Assembly (NCBI GenBank): GCA_031213475.1
Contig: JARUPZ010000006.1
Location: 1,207,501-1,271,500, forward strand
Direction: 5' to 3'
Length of the DNA stretch: 64,000 nt
DNA from: Nereocystis luetkeana
Lineage: Eukaryota; Sar; Phaeophyceae; Laminariales; Laminariaceae
Both the position numbers and the translations under genes were made by a program. Position 1 is the first letter of the stretch. Every line of letters starts with the position of its first letter. The notes under the pieces were generated by a model. That model was not told the DNA's origin. It ran no database searches and was given only the letters and a program-made list of their open reading frames with translations. Shown piece after piece: positions 34,336-47,400 of the stretch.

Positions 34336-36615
34336 GTGAGGCTATCATGTGTGGAGTGCGCAGTATCCGTACGTACATACCAAGTCGGTACTGCTTGTAG
34401 GTGGGGGCAGGGGTATATTGACGGTGTCACAGTACTGCTGCTTGCAGGGTGTTCACGTTCTGCTGGGTATGGCGTGCCCTTTCCCTAAGATATCGCGACG
34501 CTTGGTGTATGGCCGAGGCGCACTTAGCGCCTACCAGGTACCTGGCCCAGTGTGTACCAGGTATGTTACGGGAAGCGCCTTTGACCTTGACGCTCTGGCG
34601 ATGTGTGTGTTCTTTTCTACCCGTCGACATCCAGCACACCCAGTGTCCGTGCGGATTCTTCATCCTAGAGAGTAGAGAGATACTCGTACGAGCTCCGTGG
34701 TCACAACACCACGACACGGAGATACTACGTACAGATTCTCGCACGAGTACAGCTAGGGGTGTGAGTGTGCTGTGTGCGGGGGATTGCAAATATCCCTACG
34801 AGTATTGCGGGGGATTGCAAGGTTTTTTACACCCCAGAACCCCGGAATATGTACGTACCAGGTACGATCTTTTAATAAAAAACTTGAAAGAGTACGTCAG
34901 CTGTGAGTTCAACCGATCGGCAGATCGATCGATACTCAACTTTGCAAGCTGCGTGAACCGTTCGCGCGTTTTCCATTATTTCCGTAGCGATTGACTACTG
35001 GCCGGTGACTCCCCTGGATGCTACCAGGGTCGACGAGACGATAATACTTGTATCATTTCGTACACTGAAACAGCAGATCGACACGCGAAGGTCGGGGTAC
35101 ACAAGACAATCAAAGTTGGTTTACAACACAGTTTAAACGTGACGGGCACACCGTCTTTCTAGCAGTAGTACAAAAAGTCAGGACTGCCACTGGGTGAACC
35201 TGCGGGTGTACTGGTGCACTGACGATGTCGTCGAGTAGAAATGACGGTTTAATGTGAAGACAACACACACCGCAGTTCACAGGTGAATATGGGCGAAGCA
35301 AGAACACTGAGCAACCAACACGCCGATTGACTCAACGAGTAACGAGTAACATATCAATCTGACATGATCACTCTGTACGAGTACGTATGTATCTTCAGCT
35401 GCGTGAATCTTCAGCCGTGGCATCGCGTCGTTCTGGGAAAGGCTAACTCCAACCATATCCCCAACCCAACCCAATCAACAAATGGTTAGGGCTAGTTCTC
35501 TTAATCTCGCACATACAGGTAGTGTGCGGTGGGCGTCAACCAGTTTCTCGAGTATGGTAGGGGTCCCTCTATATTGCCGGTATTGCGAGGCCACTATTAG
35601 TAGCACACCGGCATTAAGCGGACACCGGCATTATTCCAATCTCCTTGCGTCATTTGTGTTCCGTTTCATTTCAGATCTTGTTTTTGTTTTATTGGTTTTT
35701 GTTCTCATTTCCTGGTCTTGCTCGTGTTGTTGTGTTCTCGTACCCGGTACGCTGGCATTTCACTTGCTTGACCCATGAATTTGCGATTATTTTTGTTTTT
35801 GGTCTCCCTCTGTCTCACGGTCTAGACCACATAATTCGTACCAGGTATCTCTTTAAGGTAAGGAATCAGGACGGACACTGGGTGTACTGATTAAGATCTG
35901 TTGAAAGAACGATTTAATATGAACACAACACACAACACACAAACTGCCACACTGGTTAGCCCCACCTGTGCCGACCGATTTCACCGGCATTCTATTGGGC
36001 ACCGACCTTATAGAGGGACCCCACCGTAAGTCTCTGCTGCTTCTGGATTCCGATATTCAGACTAATTACACACGATACGAGTGCGTGTATACGTGGCGGA
36101 TTTGATTGCCCACAATCATGAGGACCCCAATCTTGGGCCACCTCTTGTAACACTACGGACGCCCTCACTGCAATGCCAGTCACTCAGTCACTGCCTTCCT
36201 TCCGAGCCGAAAAGTGGAGGCAGATCTCGGCTCCCACACTTTTGTACACTCGTACGTCGAATGACTTTCGCCGTGCGAGTTTCTTACGCGTTCATGGTTT
36301 TTCCTCGATCTCCATTCGACAAGCTATCCCCACACGTATTTGGCTCAGCATAGGGGGGGGGGGGGCTGTCAGTTGACGCCTACTCAACGTCGAGCCGGGC
36401 AAGTTTTCGTCCGGTCAGGCCGCGGTCGACTTTGACCCCCTCATACTTCGAAATCAACTAGTTTCAGCTCGAGACAAGAGCAAACGTCCCACTCTACTCT
36501 TGGAGCTTCGGTCCACAGCTCAGTCACTGCCACACAGTCTAACGGAAGAGTGGTTTCCTTGCGAACAACAGCAAGCAGTAGCGTAACTGCAGCACGATAG
36601 CAGCACGGTAGTCGT
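34336..36615. other. No gene recognised; family G copy inside
   Basis: The stretch holds several TACCAGGTA motifs (34532, 34555, 34856, 35839) and GTAC-centred palindromes. Family G lies at 34889-35050, and T-rich sequence at 35640-35720. Frames such as 34449-34994 lack family resemblance. Confidence 0.4.
34889..35050 (+). repeat. Dispersed repeat family G, copy 1
   Basis: Shared with 51183-51335: GTCAGCTGTGAGTTC, CCGATCGG, CGATACTCAACTTTGCAAGC, TGCGTGA, GCCGGTGACTCCCC, CTACCAGGGTC and GACGAT(A)ATACTT. The copies differ by small indels. Class unknown. Confidence 0.75.
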
Positions 36616-36721
36616 ATTACGGGGGACCATAGTTAATAAGACCTATTGTATACATAAAAACCTATATATCTAACCATTTTTACTGACAATATTTGATCCT
36701 ATTAACTATGGTCCCCCGTAA
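36616..36721. mobile_element. MITE family A, copy 3
   Basis: Intact inverted ends TTACGGGGGACCATAGTTAA and TTAACTATGGTCCCCCGTAA, flanked by TA on both sides. One of the best preserved copies. Confidence 0.93.
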
Positions 36722-37339
36722 TAGCACACTCATATCATAGCAGCACAGCAGCAGCACAGCGGCAAAACAGCATCAGTAGGAGTACATGGTCGACACCTAG
36801 AATAGGGAACGAGATAGTCACGCCTACGTGGGCGAGATTTAAATCACGACTACGGGTATATTTAGGACCCATCCCCGGGTTTCAGGCTTTGCGTTTCGGG
36901 TTCCGCTTTGGATTAGAGTTGTGTGCCGATCTCGAGGGCTGTGCGAGTTGCAGCTACGGGATTCGACGTGCCTTTGGCGTGATACATTCCTAGACTTACG
37001 GTATACCAGGTGTACGCAACGAGGGGCGCTGCTTCGCTGTCGTTCCGCGCTGGTCTGTGGGAGCTGGCTGGTGTGCTGGAGAGGACGCATGCGGCGAGAA
37101 TATGCGAAACGCACGGCCTGAAGATGGCTCTTACATGAACACCGGTACCCCGTGAAGATGTATGCGCGAGGCAGGCAACATTGTGCGGTGCGGATAGTCG
37201 CGCTAGCACTGCACTCCATACCGCAGCCCGCGTACAACACGTGGGAGTTGGCCGTACTCGTAGTACTTCGTATCGACCCTCATGAGACTTCAGAGAGGAA
37301 AGTATGACGACAAACATTTGACTATGACAGCAACAGCCG

Positions 37340-37520
37340 CTGCCTGATTGGGGGATGATGCAGATCGGAGGCCGAGTTACAATGGTTGATGCAAGGAGTC
37401 TTGCGGCACGGGCGCAACGTGATCTTATGTACCCGTACTGCTGGACGGCTCACGCTGCTCCTAGACAATAGTTGATAACGCCAAAAGTTGTCAACCATTG
37501 TTTTGGTCGCTATCTTCAAC
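37340..37520 (+). repeat. Dispersed repeat family C, copy 4
   Basis: It carries GGAGGCCGAGTTACAATGG, TTGATGCAAGGAGTC, GGCACGGGCGCAACGTGATC, GTACCCGTACTGCTG, CTCACGCTGCTCCTAG and TTGGTCGCTATCTTC. Confidence 0.75.
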
Positions 37521-37993
37521 ACCCCAAGGGTTTACTTTTGGATGCGGTTTTTGTTGCCTTTCGAGAGGTACGAGTCCGAGTATCCACCTGACATAAGAGC
37601 ATTGGATTAAAATATGAATCACACATGGTGGGATGGCAGGAATAAAAAAAAGTATTGGTATCTTAAGAGGCCACTTTAGTAGTGGTTTCGTTTTTGAAAG
37701 CAACCACAGACACTGGTTTCTATGTTTTTGTGGTTTGTGTACGGTGATCCTCAAAACAAGCTGTGCGGTAAACGGCGATTTGATGATCGAAAGCCGGGTA
37801 TGTCGTTGCTACAACTGCGTTGCAAAAAGTGCGAGCAGTTACATGGTACCTGGCATACCTTTTTTAAAACGTTTACGTGTGCCACGTACCATCCCGGGGC
37901 TGATTTTGCCATCTGCATATGTAACAGCCCCTACGGTTTTTTAGCATATATACGTATGTAGCACCCCCTGTCTTTGTTGTGTTGGCGTTACTG

Positions 37994-38105
37994 TTACGGG
38001 GGGCCGTAGTAAATAGGACCGAACGTTGATAGTATACACAGAGAAATACATAGGTTTTGTGTGTAGGTCTTGTGTGTAGGTGCTATTTAATATGACCCCC
38101 CGTGA
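37994..38105. mobile_element. MITE family A, copy 4
   Basis: Ends TTACGGGGGGCCGTAGTAAA and ATTTAATATGACCCCCCGTGA. The interior has a short duplication (GTGTGTAGGT twice). More diverged than copy 3. Confidence 0.85.
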
Positions 38106-38436
38106 TACCTCTCTCACGGAGGATATTCTGTCAAAGAGGTTGCTCTGTGTCTCGCTCCTACATGTGCATGCTCAGAAGATACCAGCGCAAGAAAAAAAAA
38201 TGCCATATACACACACCTGTGTGATGGGTGAGCGACCAATGTTTTTTTTGTGTGTATAAGAAGTTCCGTGTATCGCGACCCTTTTTCCCCCACGGTCTGC
38301 CTTATTTTTGCCGCCTCCGCACCCAAACCTCGTCGTCCACGCCCCTTCCCGCCTGCCGCGCAAAAGCTTAGCGGCGCCTGTCTACGCTCAGGATCCCTTC
38401 CCTCCGCGCCGATCGCGCGTGCTCTCCTTGAAGACC

Positions 38437-41400
38437 ATGTCAACCAACGGAGGAAACGTAGGCCAATCGCCGAGCTCTGTCGTGGAATTCAAGACCGCCA
38501 AAGATGTGAGTCGTGAGGCGCAGGGACGCTTGTTATTCCCCATCAGCATGGATCTGAGCAAACGGCCGCGAAAGTGCAAGGGGGTCTCGAAACAAGAACT
38601 ACTGGTAGAGTTTCCCCCCGAAACACCACCGGCCTTCCAGTCAAATCGAAATTTCGGAAGGAGGGAGGGAGGGAGGGGAGGGGGGGGGGGGGGGGGGTAC
38701 TCGGTAGGAGATACGTACTCGATCCCATGCATGGCCGTAGTCGTATGACCATAGACCCTCGCATCCCTACAATGCCGGGATGGAGCATGTCGGGTTTTCA
38801 TTGACCAGGCAGACATTGCTTGCACCAAGCGCGAAGCGCCGCGAGGTGTCCGGCGAGTCGCATGAAGAGTGAGCTGCATCCTATTGATACTAATAACCGC
38901 TTGTGAGGCGGACTTGCGTATGGATGACAGCATCAATGAGTCAATTTATTTTCCGTTGTAGCCACTTTCCATCCTCAGTTTTTTTTCCTCTCGAGCGTCG
39001 CCACTATCGCCCCGAGTAAGAAAACCTGTACTGAATGAGTTCATTGTTCTGCGGCGAAATTGTATCGGGCACTCAGCACACGGCGCAGCTACGTATGATT
39101 TCGGCGCCGGCCATGCAACGTTGTTTTTTTTTTTTACATTTCAAGATTTTTTTTATATCCTTCGGCACCGTTCTTGCTCTTCCCTCGCCCTCATTGCCCT
39201 CTCCTGTTTTCTCCCCCAGGTGGTTGACTTCTGGTTTGGCGACCTGGAAAGGTTCGCCTCGGACAAGGAGTACGCGAGCTCGGTGGCAGGAAAGTGGTGG
39301 GGGTTTGGGCCGACAGACGAGGTGTTCATCGCCAGCCAAATGGCCTCCAAGGAGCTCATCCGCAAGGCAGCCAGGTGAGAGATACACACGCACCAGCGCG
39401 CGCGCGGGGGGGGGGGGGGGGGTGAAGTTTAGGGTAGGGTTTAAGCAATGTAAACGGCGCCTTTTCTTCTATTCTCGGGGTACCTTGTTGGCCATGTGTT
39501 ACATAGGGTGGAACCGTGGGCCGTGGTGGGAAACAACGGCAGTTCCGGGGTTCACCTCGGGGAAGATAAGAAGGCGGACAGTTTTGGTTTGCTGTTGTCA
39601 TTGTCCTCCAGCGGATTGATAACAGTACCGGTCAACCTCGCCGCACTTCCTTATCGTTTCCTCTTTTTTTTCATGTTATTCAAGACTTGTAGAATAGTAA
39701 TTTCACCCATACATCACTCTTTTTATTGTATCCAAGACCTTCAATCCTCCAGAAGCAACCGCTTTCGAAATTCGGAATGTCGAACATCGATGGGAATTTC
39801 AAGTAACACCCTGGTCAATGTTTTTTTTCCTTCAACAGCAATAGTGGTAAATTGCTTCGCCCCTTGTCCCCACTATAATAGTGTATATATTGATTAAATC
39901 GATTGTGGAGCATAAAGGTACTGCCGTAGCGTGCGGCAGCATGGGTACGCGCAGGTGTGCAGCACCTCAACAAGGTGTGCCCGGAACACATAGGCCGCAA
40001 GCTTCCTTTCTCCACGGCAACTCCTTTCTTGGCATGCGCTAGAGTCAGACAGATCCGTCGACCCCCTACCCCCCGAGTCCGCTGCATCGCCTCCGTTTCC
40101 GAGACGCCTCCACGTACTCTGTAAACCATGTTTAGTAAAAAAAAGACAGTTTTAGGTCTTTGATGGACGACCGTCTAGATCTATAGATACCCCCTGTGAG
40201 GCATAAGAGTGAAAAAACGCCGAAAAATATTGGTTTTACTGTAGTACAGCTGGGGTAGGGGATAGGGGATGTGTCGGAAGTGCCTCGTAAGGGGATGCAC
40301 GACATCCCCGCAGCATGGCGATACTTGCACTGTTTGCATGCTCTCCCAAGACGGCTGAAAATAGCACATTTGTTTGCAGCTTTTTTTACTGTAGGTCGCT
40401 TACGCCTGGGTCCCGATGCCTGCAGTAGACGTAATATACTAGTTTGGGCGTGGGTTTGTTTTAGCTGTCGTCCCCTGACTTTTTGCCTGTAAAACAAGCA
40501 CCGTACCAGGTACTTGCTCTGTATGATATGCACCTTACTACTGTGTATACGATGGAAATCAAGATGCTGAAATACGAAACGTTTCCTGTTCCGCCGCCTT
40601 TTTCGTTTTTTTTTCTTCTCTGCCCGCCCGCGCTTTTTGCCCCCAGCGGCGAACTACAGGGGGGAAGCTGGGAAGGGCCCCAAGGGGCCCTCGCCAAAAT
40701 TATTGTGCTCGATCAGTTCCCCCGCACTGTGTACCGGTGAGCCTGAGTATCTGGGTGTCTATCGCACGAAGTTTAGATGTTGGCCCAGTGGAGTGGACAC
40801 CAGGTTTTGAGGTACTTCAGGTACGACGTCGACCGTTCAGGTGATATTATTCGAAATTGGCTATCAATGTATCCACTCGTCGGACAAAGCGATCACGATC
40901 TCGATAAGTTGAATCATGCGTATACCTTAGCCTGCCATTACGAGATACTGGGCAGGTTCTGTACAGTTCAAAACCAATTGTTGTGTGCCCGCCGTCGTCA
41001 TACGTACTCGGTATGTATTACCTGGTATGTAATATGTATTACGTATGCACTTCGGTACTGCCTTCGGGAGATGGCTACGTTCCTTGTTCGTACAGCCGTT
41101 TCAGCCCTGCAGTAGGGAAAACCGCTTGTCGTTTATCCGGTTGTGGTCTGTCAACCCCATTGATTAATATTAATAGTACAGCGACCCCTTTTTGTTTCAG
41201 AAAAGTACTTGGGATTAGTGCGGCATTGTTTTTTGCAGCAGTAAAAGGTGTAAAATTCGTAGCGAGTTTTTCCTTTTTTCACTCAGGAAAGTTCGCCCAG
41301 CGGGTATCATTGAGTTTTACTTACGGCTTGACCAACTTGAAAAAATCGAACCAGCATTTCAAAATTTCAGACCCAATGACGCCATTTTCGGCGGGAGCAA

Positions 41401-44400
41401 TTCATTGAACGGAAGTTACATATCGTCTACTGTGTTAATAGTGTTATTGGTCGGTTACGCGTGTAGCGGTCTTGCGGGGGAACATAGTAAACAGGACCCA
41501 AGATTGTTGGAAAAAATAGCGAAACATTGAATTATTTTGTTTGTACCGTAGGTCCTATTTTGTGTGGTCCCCCGTAAGAGTAGCCAATCGTCTACCACTA
41601 TTTACGGGAGACCGTAGTAATCAGAACTCACGGTGGACCCAAAAGCCCGGGACACCCCCCTATGTTTACACGCCGTATTTGGTCCTCATCACTGCTTTCA
41701 ATAGTGGTACGTTCCCCCGTGATAATGTTTTCCGGCATAGCGGAAGTAACTCGTCCTCCGTTGAGTTGCGCCTCTGGCGAGAGCAACTGATCGTTTATTG
41801 AGGTACGGCTCGGCATCGTCTCATGTGATGGTATTACCTACTGAGCTATAGGGGTAAAGTATCGATCGATTACCCACCCCAGGGTAGTCCTCATAACACT
41901 CACTACGCTTCTACTGTGGAAGGGTTTTGTCGTCTCGTGGGTCGGGGCCTAGCGAAAGTCACTTATCGTCCATGGAGTTGCGGTTAGCGTCGTCTTGTGG
42001 GTTTTGGGTGTTGACCTCGGGGGCTTCGCGGACGTATTGTGCATTGAAAAGTAACCCATTGCCTTGTGGGCTCTGCCCCTTTAGCTGAAACAAGTGTAAA
42101 TGATCGTCTACACTACTATTAGCACTATATTTTTGGCCTAACGGAAGCAACTTGTCGTCTGCTCGTATTGAGTTGCGTGTTGGCGAAACTAACTGAAGGT
42201 CTATTGAGTTGAACCTCTATCGGAAGTACTTCGTAGTCTACTGAGCTTCTCCCCAGGGGAAGTAAGTTGTCGTCTATTTAGTTGCGGCTTGGTGGAAGTA
42301 AGTCGCCGTCGAGTAAGTCGAGGCCTAGCGGAAGTAGCTTATCGTCTGGGTCTACCATCAGCGGACGTGTTTTTTCGTCTGCTGGTTTGAAGCTTAGCAG
42401 AAAATTAACACATCGTCTTGTGAGTTACGCCTCCGGCGGGATCAGAGCTTACGCTTTTTAGTTGCGTCTTAGTGGAAGTAACTTGTCGCCTATTGAATTT
42501 TCGCCCTCCATGTCGGAAGCAACTTGTCGTGCACTAAGCTGTGGCTCGGCGGAAGTAACTCGATCGCATGTTGAGTTACGCATGGCAGAAAGAACTTATG
42601 GTGTGTTGAATCACGACGTCAAGCGGAAGTAACGCATCGTCCCGCGAGTTGCGCGTTTATCGGAAGCAATTACCGGTTATCGCCAATTTTTTTAATCGAA
42701 ATTAGCAGAAGTGGGTCATCGCCTACCTCGTGTATTTACCGAGTTGCGGCTTAGATAGAGGGGAAACCAACTTATACCAGGTATAATAGCACTCTCTCCG
42801 TAAAGGTATGACGCGTTTGTGTCTTCGATTGGTTGCTCAGACGATCCCTGCATGGATTTTCACGGTATAGTCCGTGGTTCTACGGTGTCAAGCATTCATT
42901 AATGTGTTGAATAACATCAGTACGCAAAAAACACGGGGGAAAAGGTGAAGAAAAAAAAACAAGCGTGTCGGTGGTGGGCTTCGAACTACCAAACGTGAGC
43001 TTAGTGTTGGATATCGGACATCGATGTCGGAATCGAGTTCGACACGAAACCGAAAAACAAAACGTAATGGATACGATTTCGATATCTGATATATCGAAGC
43101 TTTCGTTCAATAGAGTAATGGACACGATTTCGATATCTGATATATCGAAGCTTTCGTTCAATAGAGTAATGGACACGATTTCGATATCTGATATATCGAA
43201 GCTTTCGTTCAATAGAGTAATGGACACGATTTCGATATCTGATATATCGAAGCTTTCGTTCAATAGAGCGTTTGCGACAGAGAGTAAAAAAGAAGGTCTA
43301 AAAAAGGTGAATTCCCTTCCCTTCATCGAGGTAAACCAAATCCTGCAGGCGACGCCTCCGAAAATAGGAAAGCGACGTGGGAAGGTGAGGCAATGCGGCG
43401 TAAAATTCGAATTTCTCGTTGTGAGCGTTTTTTAGGTGCACCATCCTCCATCCTCGCACAACACCGCACGCCAGCCGACACACAACACCGAGACAGGCGC
43501 CAAGCCCACGCCGCCTCTCTCTCTCAGCCTTCCTCGGGCAGATGTTGCACGCAATAGCCGCAAGCATCGCCGCGTGGTCCCGCTCTCCTTTGAGCCTTCT
43601 CTCCGACTCGGTCGGACGAGCTCCGCACAGTTCACCACAAGGGTGCGGTAGACGATAAGTCTTAAGCCGCTCATGACGGCAGAGCGCTCCATGTCGCCGG
43701 TTCACCTGCACATCTCTGGCGTTGCGCCTGCGCGTCATGCTCGGGGTGCACTTTCAGGCCTTCGCTATCGTAGCTCGTGGTGTTGTGTCGACTTGCTCCA
43801 ACGGCGGTGCCTTCGTCGGGTTGGTGGTGCTACTCGTATAGGCTACAGGACCTTGGAGATGCGTTCTGCGTCGGGATAAAGTTCGGCGCGTGTGGCCCAA
43901 TAAAACAGAGAGACAAAAATTACCGCACCTTTCGATCAAGCCCTCTACCCACCCTGAAGCACTTTCTGCCGTCTTTTTTTTCTTTCAATTTACCTCAAGC
44001 CCGTACTTCGGGAGGAATTTTGGTAAAGTAGAAGTAAAAAACAAAAAAAAAATCGCATAAATACTCCAATATCCGCGTGAAAAACACGGGGATGCGAGGG
44101 GATGGGGGCGAAGCGCGCTCGAGACGATATTTTTGATACGATATTTTTGATACGATATTTTTGATACGATATTTTTGATACGATATTTTTGATACGATAT
44201 TTTTGATATGATATTTTTGATACGATATTTTCGATACGATAGCCTATACAACGTGCCGGGTATCAATCTGTCCGTGAAGTTAAGGAAAAATTGAGGCTTT
44301 CAATAGATCACTCGAACAGTAATTACAGTTACGGCCTGGAGGAAATAACTTACCAGGTAACGCGCTGTCTGGAAAAAGTTGGAAAGTTCTGAACGTTCGT

Positions 44401-47400
44401 ATGATTACGCAACCGGTACTTACATTTTCAGACAAGTGGTATCACCTATAGACCGATTGAGTTGCGGCTTGGCAGAAGTAACTCATGGTGTGTTGAGTCA
44501 CGGCTTGACGGGAAAAACGTATCGTCTAGAACAACACGTTGCACAAGGAACTCATCGTCTATTATGTTACGCCCGAGCGGAAGAAGTGCATCATCTAGTA
44601 GTCTATGTATAGGTACGGCTTGTATACCGAAGTAAGTTGTCGTTGCTTATGGTGTCGGCTCAGGGGAGTTATCTTACTAGTATCGTGTGCTAGGGGAGGG
44701 GCATAGTAAGCAGGACCCATGATGGACTCGAAAACCGTGCGGATACCCCCCTGTGTTTACCAAGCGTAGTTAGTTCTGATTACTCTGTTCCCTCGTAGTA
44801 TTAAAAGTGAATTGCGGCGTTGACGGTGTAGCTTCTTTTTCTTTTTTTTTCAATAATCACTTTCACGTCCCAGCTTAACTCGTGGGGGGTTTTACCCTCA
44901 GCGATCTTCTGGACAAGCCGTGGTCACAGGTGTCATCCCTTCCCCCCCCCCGGTTCATGCCTTCGTTTTTCTCGCGCATAGGGTTCAGCGTTTCCACTAC
45001 GTGTCGACTTATGTCGCCTGCTGTCAGCTTCTGGCGCTAAAAGCCAGCCTGCTTGGGCTAGCCGTGGCAGCCACCTACCCTGAAGTAGAGTTGTTTTGGA
45101 CTATTACGGGGGACCATAGTAAATAAGACCAAATATTGCTAGTGAAAGAAGCAAAATATATAGGTTTTTGTGATTTCCGTAGGTACCATTTAATATGGCC
45201 CCCCGTAATATTACGGGGGACCATAGTTAATAGGACCAGTGGTATACATAAAAGCCTATATATTTAATAATTTCTACTAACAATATTTGGTCCTATTAAC
45301 TATGGCCCCCCGTAATAGTCGTAGCGGCCGTCTGGAACCAAAGTATACTTGTGCCGTCTACAATAGTAAGCTGCGCCTTTGGTGGGAGCGGCTTTCCGAA
45401 TTTAGAATGCCAAAATCACGAATTTTCGAATTCAGAATGCCAAAATCACGAATCACGGGAACATAAAAATCAAATCAGCTCGTCAAGTCTCAAAACTATA
45501 AATACCAGTCGAACTCGCAGCTGACGTGTTTAATACATCAATAAAATCTCAAAACCTCATATCTCAGGGAATCAAAAACCAAACCTCGGATCCCTGAAAA
45601 TATGAAGTGAGAGCTTCAAACTCTCAGAAAATCTATAGCTTCGGCTCAAATATCAGAAAATAAGAAATGAGAGTTTCAAGTCTCGGCGATATGAAATTCA
45701 AATCCTCAAATCTCAGCAATATTGAAGTCGAGACATCAAATCTCGGAAAAATATGAATCAACTCTTCAAATAGCGTGTATGAAGCACTCACTCGTGTGAT
45801 GGGCCAAGCCGGGATGAGTTCACTGGTGGACTCTCATGGTCGCACACACGTGATGCATGAAGACATGAAGTAGAACATAGAAGATTTAAACTTAAAAATG
45901 CGAGTAATGAGAAGTGTCTTATTTTGGCACCTTCCGGGTACTTATGAAACGCACCCGGGAGTAAGTATGCCAGTCGTCTCTACGTACACCAGACGGTTAC
46001 GCATAACCATCGCGTACATCTCGTACGAGTACTCCCAACATACTTCGTTGCATGTACGATTACGGCTTCCCGGGAGTAACTTATCGGCTACTTATTGAGC
46101 TATCGTCTACGCGTTGGCTTACGCCTCTAGCAGAGTTAGCCTATCGTCTACATAGAACTGCGGCCTGGCAAAAATATGGTATCGTCTACTGTAGTATATG
46201 ACATGGTGATGTGGTTCGGTATTCGCGCAGAGATTCGTACGCTAGGTCTATGGCGGTACTGTACGCCCGGTGTGACGTTGGTTTCAAACCTTGCCGCCGT
46301 ATTTTGGGCAGCTCAGCCCACGTTGGTTTTAACCCTTCACGAGCGTCTCTAGCGACTGAAAGGGTGCGCTCTGTGATGCTTCGCGTCCATCTCTAGGCCC
46401 TCCATCCGACTCGCTCTCCCACGCCCCCCCGCCCACTCCTACCCCCCCGCCCACTCCCACCCCTCCACCCCCTCGCATCATTGCTTCCACCCCCACCTGC
46501 ACCCTATCCACCTACCCACCCCCACCCCCACTCCCCTCTTCCCCACCTCCACTCCTACTCCCTTTCTTCCCTACCCCCACGCCCACCCCCATTCTCCCCC
46601 ATCCCCACCCCCCTCAGCAGGGGTTCTTAGTAGGATACAGCTCGCCCTTCATGCGACGCTTGCGCAACACCTCTCGGCGCTTCGCGCTTGGTGCAAGCAA
46701 TGCCTGCCTGGTCGGTGATAGCCCAACGTGGTCCGTCCCGGCATTGTAGGGATGTAAGGGTCTATGCTCGTACGACTACGGCCATTCATGACGTGAGTAT
46801 CCCCCTCCCCCCCCCCCCCCTTCTGATATCCAGGACTCCGCCCCCCCCATGCGTTACGCCTCTGTCGGGTTTTTTTTCGGTGCCGTCTCCTCAGAGGAAC
46901 GGCACAGGCTTTCGCGACGGACGAGATAGCAGCGACGCTGGCCCTCGAGGTTATCGCGAACGGGTGGGACAAGCTGGGCGTGAACTACACCTTCGCGCAG
47001 CGGAACTTTGTCTACCTTCCGCTCATGCACTCGGAGCGGCTCGAGGCCCAGGTAACTTGGTACTGACCCAGTAGTGAACACGCCTTTTGGTTCCACTTCT
47101 ATAAGAAAACCGACTAGCCGCTCAAGCGCTCGGAGCGGCTGGGGGCCTCTAAGCAATCACAGTGAAACGTGCCTTTTGTTTCCACTTCCGTAAGAAAACC
47201 AATGAACGGCGCACGTTTTTTTATAAGTGTACATCGAAGTATATGAGTTCAGCGGGTCTGTTTTTTGGCTGCTGATAATTTAGGGCGGGCTGGAAGTACT
47301 GTAGGCTTGTGGGCGTACACTTCAACCTGAAGGCTGTAGGGGCAGTGCCCGTCGCCCACCTAGCCTTCGACCTGTGTGCTTGTGTGCGCGTTTACTCGAA

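Larger units (their letters stand above)
36722..38436. other. DUF924 gene upstream region with repeats
   Basis: It contains a GC-rich segment (36850-37300) with unsupported frames, family C copy 4 and MITE A copy 4. A Cys-rich frame at 37722-37961 includes LRCKKCEQLHGTWHTF, but no gene context supports it. The 330 bp before 38437 should include the DUF924 promoter and 5' UTR. Confidence 0.4.

Noticed and set aside
37722-37961. Cys-rich zinc-finger-like frame (LRCKKCEQLHGTWHTF)
   Set aside because: No conserved spacing beyond one CxxC, no splice-compatible partner, and surrounded by repeats.
42880-43435. Frames of about 150 codons on both strands
   Set aside because: Kept open only by the 51 bp tandem repeat, inside a DUF924 intron.
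43067-44242. CRISPR-like array from regularly repeated units
   Set aside because: Units are contiguous tandem repeats without unique spacers, and the context is a eukaryotic intron.
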